Below, piece after piece: positions 13,786-17,862 of a DNA stretch of 17,862 nucleotides. The first letter of the stretch is position 1. Every line of letters begins with the position of its first letter. A program made the translations under genes and the position numbers. The DNA is from a bacterium. GTDB taxonomy: Bacteria > Bdellovibrionota_C > UBA2361 > SZUA-149. The stretch covers positions 1-17,862 of the forward strand of contig QIGM01000010.1 of the NCBI GenBank assembly GCA_003230795.1, read 5' to 3'. Below the pieces are notes generated by a model that saw only the letters and a list, made by a program, of their open reading frames with translations, was not told the DNA's origin and ran no database searches.

Positions 13786-14397
13786 ATGTCTGACGAAAAA
13801 AACATCAAGCAGAAATCTTCTATAGAAGAGCACATGGTTTTATTTGAACAGGCCTTGCGGACACTATTTGATTCAATTCCAAAATGGTTGCTTGCGTATT
13901 TGCTACTTCTTCTCGTCATTATTTTTTTAGAGCAGCCAGTTGCCAACTTCATAAAATACATGAAGACAGAACCAGAACCCCCAATTCCATACTCAATACG
14001 AGAAGCTAAGAAGATAAGAGCCGAGGCCAATACCTGGGAGACTTACAAACTACTCTTGCCATTTACTGATAAGGGATTTCGAGACCCTTTCACAAATAGG
14101 ATATGCGAAAAAAAGGTGTCTGCATCTTGGTCATACATAAAGAAGTTTTGCCTTGGGGATTCTGATAGATGCATCTGTAATCTGGTTGAACTGGCTTGTT
14201 ACCCCGACAAGGAACGAATGCGAGAATACTGGGTGGATATGAAACCAGTCTATGAAAAGAAAGTCTTTGGAGTGCAAGTCCATGAGTACATTATAGAGAA
14301 TCTCTCTGAGGAAAATTTAGCTAAAATCAAAGAAATCCAATCACTACTCTCTAGGGTTGGCCCAACGCTTGTTGAACGTGAGAGGCTTGAGCCATAG
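13786..14397 (+). CDS. Single-span membrane protein with cysteine-rich domain, unknown
   Basis: The ATG at 13786 starts directly after the terminator; the open frame running back to 13720 passes through the hairpin and is not used. The ribosome site is weak (GGGAAA). Of the 203 residues, 1-32 are polar and helical, WLLAYLLLLLVIIFL (about 34-48) is one membrane span, and the rest is soluble. The soluble domain has a cysteine group (NRICEKK, FCLGDSDRCICNL, LACYP) that could form disulphides or bind metal, and ends in a helix (NLSEENLAKIKEIQSLLSRV). No family was recognised. The next gene follows after 34 bases. Confidence 0.6.
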   Translation: MSDEKNIKQKSSIEEHMVLFEQALRTLFDSIPKWLLAYLLLLLVIIFLEQPVANFIKYMKTEPEPPIPYSIREAKKIRAEANTWETYKLLLPFTDKGFRDPFTNRICEKKVSASWSYIKKFCLGDSDRCICNLVELACYPDKERMREYWVDMKPVYEKKVFGVQVHEYIIENLSEENLAKIKEIQSLLSRVGPTLVERERLEP

Positions 14398-14431
14398 CAA
14401 TGCGATATCCACATGGAAAGGAGCATCAACT

Positions 14432-14725
14432 ATGTCAGATTCGCTTTTGCCAGAGATGCGTGTAGCCGGGGATTTGTCAGGAGCTGGCGAAGAAATATAC
14501 GTATATCTTAAGATTCTTCAGAACGTATGGGTAATGTTTGAAGGAAAAACAAGTGATGGCATGATACTCGTGAAATACGTTAGTGGAATGCCACTCTATT
14601 TGCAAGAAACTTTCGAGGAAAGTCTTGATGTGTCAGACGGCCGATTAACCATACACCCCAACGAAGCAATTCACGGGGTGAAAATACTTCGTGAAAAAAT
14701 AGCTCCACAACATCAAACGTGTTGA
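14432..14725 (+). CDS. Small hypothetical protein (97 aa)
   Basis: AAAGGAG (14417-14423) sets the start at 14432; the frame is open back to 14357, overlapping the previous gene, without a comparable site. The protein is predicted mostly beta: EEIYVYLKILQNVWVMFEG, MILVKYVSGMPLYLQE, GRLTIHPNEAIHGVKILREK. It has no membrane segments. It lies 20 bases ahead of the excisionase-like gene in the same direction and may be co-transcribed with it. No function can be assigned. Confidence 0.55.
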   Translation: MSDSLLPEMRVAGDLSGAGEEIYVYLKILQNVWVMFEGKTSDGMILVKYVSGMPLYLQETFEESLDVSDGRLTIHPNEAIHGVKILREKIAPQHQTC

Positions 14726-14745
14726 TTTAGAAAGGAGAGACGACG

Positions 14746-15048
14746 ATGCACCAAAATAATAGTCATAACCAACAGAGTCAAAAATCGAACGATGAGTTTA
14801 GCCAACTAGTCAAAATGATGCAGGCTCTTATTCGGTTACTCCAACAGCAAGTTATTCGTAACGGCATTCCAGAGCTACTAACTTCCGAGGAGTTGGCGGG
14901 AATCATCAAATTTCATAAGCGGAGTTTAAGCCGAAAATTGATAGAAGGAGATATTCCTGAACCAATTCAGGTAGGAAAAAGCCCAAGATGGCAAAGTACT
15001 GTTATCATTGACTGGATCGCGAACGGTTGTCCGAAGAATAATTCCTAG
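14746..15048 (+). CDS. Excisionase-like helix-turn-helix protein
   Basis: AAAGGAGAG precedes the ATG. The first 40 residues are Gln/Asn/Ser-rich with a helix (FSQLVKMMQALIRLLQQQV). Residues about 43-97 have the AlpA/excisionase winged-helix pattern: LLTSEELAGIIKFHKRSLSR (turn and recognition helix), KLIEGDIPEPIQVGKSPRW (wing with the usual G-x-(I/L)-P and R-W) and STVIIDWIANGCP (last helix). Such proteins bend DNA at attachment sites to direct integrase toward excision, or act as regulators. Its position 29 bases ahead of the integrase supports the directionality role. It is longer than the family core because of its N-terminal helix. Confidence 0.75.
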   Translation: MHQNNSHNQQSQKSNDEFSQLVKMMQALIRLLQQQVIRNGIPELLTSEELAGIIKFHKRSLSRKLIEGDIPEPIQVGKSPRWQSTVIIDWIANGCPKNNS

Positions 15049-15077
15049 AATTTGTTTCGAAATGAAAGGTATGATCG

Positions 15078-16697
15078 ATGGCTACAGTGTTCAAACCTAA
15101 AGATCGTAATAAGAAGACTGACCCATATGTGATTGAGTATACAGACCATAGAGGTAAGCGTCGCCGAATAGGAGGTTACAAAGACAAGCGTCTCTCAGTG
15201 GAAAGGGCCACCCTACTAGAACAAGATGCACGGCTTCGGCGTGATGGATTGATTGACCCAAAAGAAGAGAAGCGGATTCAGCAGGAATCACTTCCTATAG
15301 CTGAGCATTTGGCAGCTTTCAAGAAAAGCATCAGTAAGAATACTCAGAAGCACGTCAAGCTTGTAATGAGTCGAATCAATCGCATTCTTGAGAAAGCATT
15401 GATTGAGTCAATTGCCGATTTTGACATCGAATCGGTCGAGCAAGCAATGGATGAAATCACCGAAGAAGACGGAATTGGAAAACGCACCTATAACCATTAC
15501 CTCCAGGCTTTAGACTCTTTCTGCAATTGGATGGTTCCAAAACGTATCTCATCTAACCCTATTGCAGGGATTAAGCGACTAAACGCTGAAACCGATATTC
15601 GCCACCCTCGCAGGGCGCTCTCAGTGGATGAAATGAGACAGCTGATGAAATCAGCTCGTGATAGCAATGTTTCAATACAATGCTTTAGCGGAAAAGAGAG
15701 AGCCTTTATTTACCTTATGTCGTTTATGACGGGGCTTCGTAGAAAGGAGCTGGGAAGCCTGACCAAGAGAAGCTTCAAGCTTGAATCAGAACTTCCAACA
15801 CTAATCATAGAGGCAGCTCATAGTAAGCATCGGCGTAAAGATGTCCTTCCACTACACCAAGAGCTAGTGCCAGAAATCAAGGAATGGCTCAAGGGCATGA
15901 AACCTGACGAGAAGCTTTTTCCCAAGCTGGGGAAAAGAAGAACTTGGCTCATGGTTAAGCTCGATCTCGAACGGATAAATATCCCATACAAGACCGATGA
16001 GGGCATCGCAGATTTTCATGCGGCTGGTCGGCACTCTCACATTAACGGGCTGCTGGAGAGCGGAGCGAGCCTTGCAGAGACAATGGAGTTAGCACGCCAT
16101 AGTGATGTCCGTATGACGATGAAGTATATTCACCTGGGCTTGGACACAAAATCGAAAGCTCTCTCTTCCCTTCCCTCACCCAACGGGCCAAAGCGGGAAT
16201 CTCCAAATTCAGATAAGCAAGCGAAGGCTGATAAATCCAAGAGCGAGCAACTCTTGTGTAGTGATATGTGTAGTGACCACGAGCCCCCAACATGTCATCT
16301 GGGGTCTTCGGCTGGCTCGACATGTCCAAACACTTCACCAATTCCAAAAAAAATAACCCCCGGTGGTAACGGAGGTTATGTCGAGTCATGTCCCGACATG
16401 CCATCAAATGGCACGAGACATGCTTCAGTGGAGGCGGCGGGAATCGAACCCGCGTGTTGCTCGTCACAAAACGTTACGAGTGAACAAGTTACGGTTTCGA
16501 CTGTTTTGAAAGTCAGTAAATATGTAGTGCCTGTAGACCCCAACATGTCTTCTGATGGCACTAATTGGCCAAACGAAGCTGAAGTAAAGTATCTGCTTGA
16601 TGCGTGGCCACAGCTACCTCCTCACATTCGTGAGACAGTAATTACGCTCATTGATTCCACCCTGGTCCGACAGTTAGGCGCAGGGAGAATGTCATGA
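15078..16697 (+). CDS. Tyrosine recombinase (integrase) carrying an attP in its C-terminal coding region
   Basis: The 539-residue product has an N-terminal part with YVIEYTDHRGKRRRIGG (arm-binding type), a core-binding SAM-like domain (about 75-170) and a catalytic domain. Catalytic residues are visible: R221 in TGLRRKE, Lys in SKHRRKD, the H-x(3)-RH box in DFHAAGRHSHI, ARHSD, and the nucleophile Y350 in MKYIH. The domain ends near residue 375. A polar linker follows (about 375-450), then VEAAGIEPA (451-459), which is the antisense translation of a tRNA 3' end, and a tail ending in LLDAWPQLPPHIRETVITLI. The linker and tail DNA hold repeats on both sides of the tRNA segment. The stop overlaps the methyltransferase start (ATGA). 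The integrase call is firm; the tail's role is open. Confidence 0.93.
   Translation: MATVFKPKDRNKKTDPYVIEYTDHRGKRRRIGGYKDKRLSVERATLLEQDARLRRDGLIDPKEEKRIQQESLPIAEHLAAFKKSISKNTQKHVKLVMSRINRILEKALIESIADFDIESVEQAMDEITEEDGIGKRTYNHYLQALDSFCNWMVPKRISSNPIAGIKRLNAETDIRHPRRALSVDEMRQLMKSARDSNVSIQCFSGKERAFIYLMSFMTGLRRKELGSLTKRSFKLESELPTLIIEAAHSKHRRKDVLPLHQELVPEIKEWLKGMKPDEKLFPKLGKRRTWLMVKLDLERINIPYKTDEGIADFHAAGRHSHINGLLESGASLAETMELARHSDVRMTMKYIHLGLDTKSKALSSLPSPNGPKRESPNSDKQAKADKSKSEQLLCSDMCSDHEPPTCHLGSSAGSTCPNTSPIPKKITPGGNGGYVESCPDMPSNGTRHASVEAAGIEPACCSSQNVTSEQVTVSTVLKVSKYVVPVDPNMSSDGTNWPNEAEVKYLLDAWPQLPPHIRETVITLIDSTLVRQLGAGRMS
16255..16557 (+). other. Candidate complete attP inside the integrase gene
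   Basis: The tRNA-end core (16429-16453) is flanked by matching arms. The left arm has TGTAGTG (16269-16275), CCCCAACATGTC (16285-16296) and TCTG (16298-16301). The right arm has TGTAGTG (16523-16529), CCCCAACATGTC (16538-16549) and TCTG (16551-16554). The 12-mers are 253 bases apart, not a multiple of three, so the likeness is not at protein level. An extra TGTGTAGTGA lies at 16255-16264. ACATGTC or its half sites also occur at 16319-16326, 16387-16392, 16395-16400 and 16417-16422. These are candidate Int or Xis binding sites. Confidence 0.65.
16429..16453 (-). repeat. tRNA 3'-end segment (T-arm plus acceptor strand), attachment core
   Basis: Read on the minus strand, a perfect 5-bp T stem (GCGGG/CCCGC) encloses the loop TTCGATT, then comes the acceptor strand CGCCTCC and a final A. 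This is the 3' third of a tRNA whose 5' end would read GGAGGCG. No D-arm, anticodon arm or 5' acceptor strand is found to the right, so it is not a tRNA gene. Integrases commonly use this part of tRNA genes as the crossover region. Confidence 0.8.
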
Positions 16698-17668
16698 GTC
16701 GTTTGCTTGACTCTCTCCAACACATCACGCCGATAGCCAAGATTCTGGCTGCTCTGCCCAGCGGTCGTCGTGCAGCGGCGTTTCGCGAAGCCCTTATTTT
16801 TAGCCCTGCTACCACTCTCGACCTAGCGTTCAATATTGGACCACTGCGTGCCGAATTCGCCAATTGCTGGGAAACGGAATCTGGCGATCCAGTGCCGATT
16901 GGTTGCCTTCGTCAGATATTTGAGCCCCCAATAAGAATTGATGCGGTGCTTCTGTTAGGTCAGCTTAGTGCGTGTCGTGATGTGAATGAGGTAGCTGCAT
17001 CAGTGGTTTCAATTATCGACTACTTGCGTCGTGAGTGCGAACCACTCAGGCATCGTCAATCACAACTCTTTTCGACCGACTCAGTGCAACCGGAGAAAAC
17101 GGACCTTGATCCTGCTAGACCGGAAATTGTTGAAAGCCTTACTGAACTTATTGATACTGGCATCCAGTTTCCAACCATTTACGCTGATCCTCCCTGGCAA
17201 TATAGCAATAAAGCTTCAAACGGAGCCGTAGCGAATCACTATCCGACAATGACAGTCGATGAAATTTGTAACGAACCTGTTGGCAAAATTGCTCAAAACA
17301 ACGCTCATCTTCATCTTTGGACCACAAACCCATTTCTCCGCGAAGCTTTTCAAGTCCTGGATGCTTGGGGCTTCACATATAAATCTTGCATGGTTTGGGT
17401 GAAGCCAGAAATAGGGATGGGAAACTACTGGCGTGTCTCCCACGAATACTTGATGCTTGGCGTGCGTGGGCGTCTCACATTTCAAGACCGCACGCTTCGT
17501 AGCTGGCTGGAATCGTCACGCACGATCCATAGCCGCAAACCTGCCATCGTACGTTCACTCATTGAACGTGCCAGCCCAGGCCCTTACTTGGAGCTTTATG
17601 GTCGAACAGAATTACCAGAATCGCAATGGACAGTGTACGGAAATCAGGTGGAGAAAAAGTGGTTTTAA
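16694..17668 (+). CDS. MT-A70-family adenine DNA/RNA methyltransferase
   Basis: The 324-residue product has an MT-A70 catalytic domain in its C-terminal half. FPTIYADPPWQY carries the DPPW motif at 165-168. It is followed by YPTMTVDEICNEPV, HLHLWTTNPFLREAF, YKSCMVWVKPEIGMGNYW, HEYLMLGVRG and, near the end, PGPYLELYGR, all in family order. Such enzymes transfer a methyl group from SAM to adenine N6. The first 150 residues are an extension without a recognised domain, perhaps for target recognition. The start overlaps the integrase stop by four bases, with GGGAGA upstream, so translation is coupled. No restriction gene is adjacent within the window. It could protect the element from host restriction (inferred). 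Confidence 0.88.
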   Translation: MSRLLDSLQHITPIAKILAALPSGRRAAAFREALIFSPATTLDLAFNIGPLRAEFANCWETESGDPVPIGCLRQIFEPPIRIDAVLLLGQLSACRDVNEVAASVVSIIDYLRRECEPLRHRQSQLFSTDSVQPEKTDLDPARPEIVESLTELIDTGIQFPTIYADPPWQYSNKASNGAVANHYPTMTVDEICNEPVGKIAQNNAHLHLWTTNPFLREAFQVLDAWGFTYKSCMVWVKPEIGMGNYWRVSHEYLMLGVRGRLTFQDRTLRSWLESSRTIHSRKPAIVRSLIERASPGPYLELYGRTELPESQWTVYGNQVEKKWF

Positions 17669-17734
17669 TCCCGACTTCATCGTGTTCATGCTTCCTCTGG
17701 TAATTCACATTCAACTAATAGGAGAACGGTCATC

Positions 17735-17862
17735 ATGTCGGAAAGACTGATTGTTATCATCAAAGAACTTAGTAATGAAGAAAGTCGACTTGTGGAGCAT
17801 CGTTCGAAGCTTAACGAACAACTTCAAGCAATAGAGTTAAGAGTAAAGCAGATTCAAGAAGC
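17735..17862 (+). CDS. Partial CDS, coiled-coil N-terminus
   Basis: GGAGAA precedes an ATG at 17735, and the frame stays open to the window edge (42 codons). The sequence (SERLIVIIKELSNEESRLVE, then a Lys/Gln/Leu-rich stretch) is a charged helix with heptad-like Leu/Ile spacing. The 66 bases between it and the methyltransferase stop hold no terminator, so it probably belongs to the same transcript. Product unknown. Confidence 0.6.
   Translation, partial: MSERLIVIIKELSNEESRLVEHRSKLNEQLQAIELRVKQIQE

Noticed and set aside
16429..16530. An intact antisense tRNA gene at the end of int
   Set aside because: Only the T-arm and 3' acceptor strand are present. No matching 5' acceptor strand CGCCTCC (plus strand), no D-arm and no proper seven-base anticodon loop were found to the right; CTCGT/ACGAG at 16460-16480 is only loosely like a variable arm.
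1..17862. CRISPR arrays, insertion sequences, self-splicing introns, rRNA genes
   Set aside because: No regularly spaced repeats, transposase motifs with terminal repeats, intron domain V-like hairpins or rRNA-like stretches were seen on reading both strands.

Overview
The window looks like accessory DNA from a planctomycete-type bacterium. This is a family-level impression, based on the integrase with its unusual C-terminal tail, the ArdC-like protein and the small conserved proteins; nothing in the window fixes the taxon. There are no rRNA genes, intact tRNA genes, CRISPR arrays or recognisable insertion sequences.

Left part (1-3260), mixed and partly decayed: the 5' end of a leftward gene, a small hypothetical gene, a PIN-domain (VapC-like) remnant without its N-terminus, an ArdC-family antirestriction/metallopeptidase gene behind a strongly folded leader and ahead of a clean terminator, a leftward ParE/RelE-type toxin-antitoxin operon with a readable promoter, and a possible gene fragment.

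Central AT-rich module (3336-14725), all genes rightward: a polytopic membrane protein, then about 1.3 kb without a convincing gene that begins with a dense run of perfect hairpins, then a transfer-like block. That block holds two unknown genes, two adjacent diverged proteins resembling the replication-relaxation family, a six-helix membrane protein, and a VirD4/TraD-like ATPase with no membrane segment of its own. After it come small genes separated by strong hairpins or terminators. Three of these encode proteins that look like distant members of one small fold family. Two of the three also share an upstream structured motif at the same distance from the start codon, with compensating base changes.

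Right part (14746-17862), recombination module: an excisionase-like HTH protein, a tyrosine integrase, and an MT-A70-type adenine methyltransferase whose start overlaps the integrase stop (ATGA). The coding region for the integrase C-terminus contains the 3' end of a tRNA (T-arm and acceptor strand, antisense). It is flanked by matching repeats that lie in different reading frames, so they must act as DNA. I read this as a complete attP inside int, with integration expected to cut off the Int tail and separate the methyltransferase from the int transcript.

Overall this looks like a mobilisable integrative element or its circular form: defence evasion (ArdC, methyltransferase), maintenance (toxin-antitoxin), DNA processing and transfer (replication-relaxation-like pair, coupling ATPase), and site-specific integration. 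No canonical relaxase or replication initiator was recognised.
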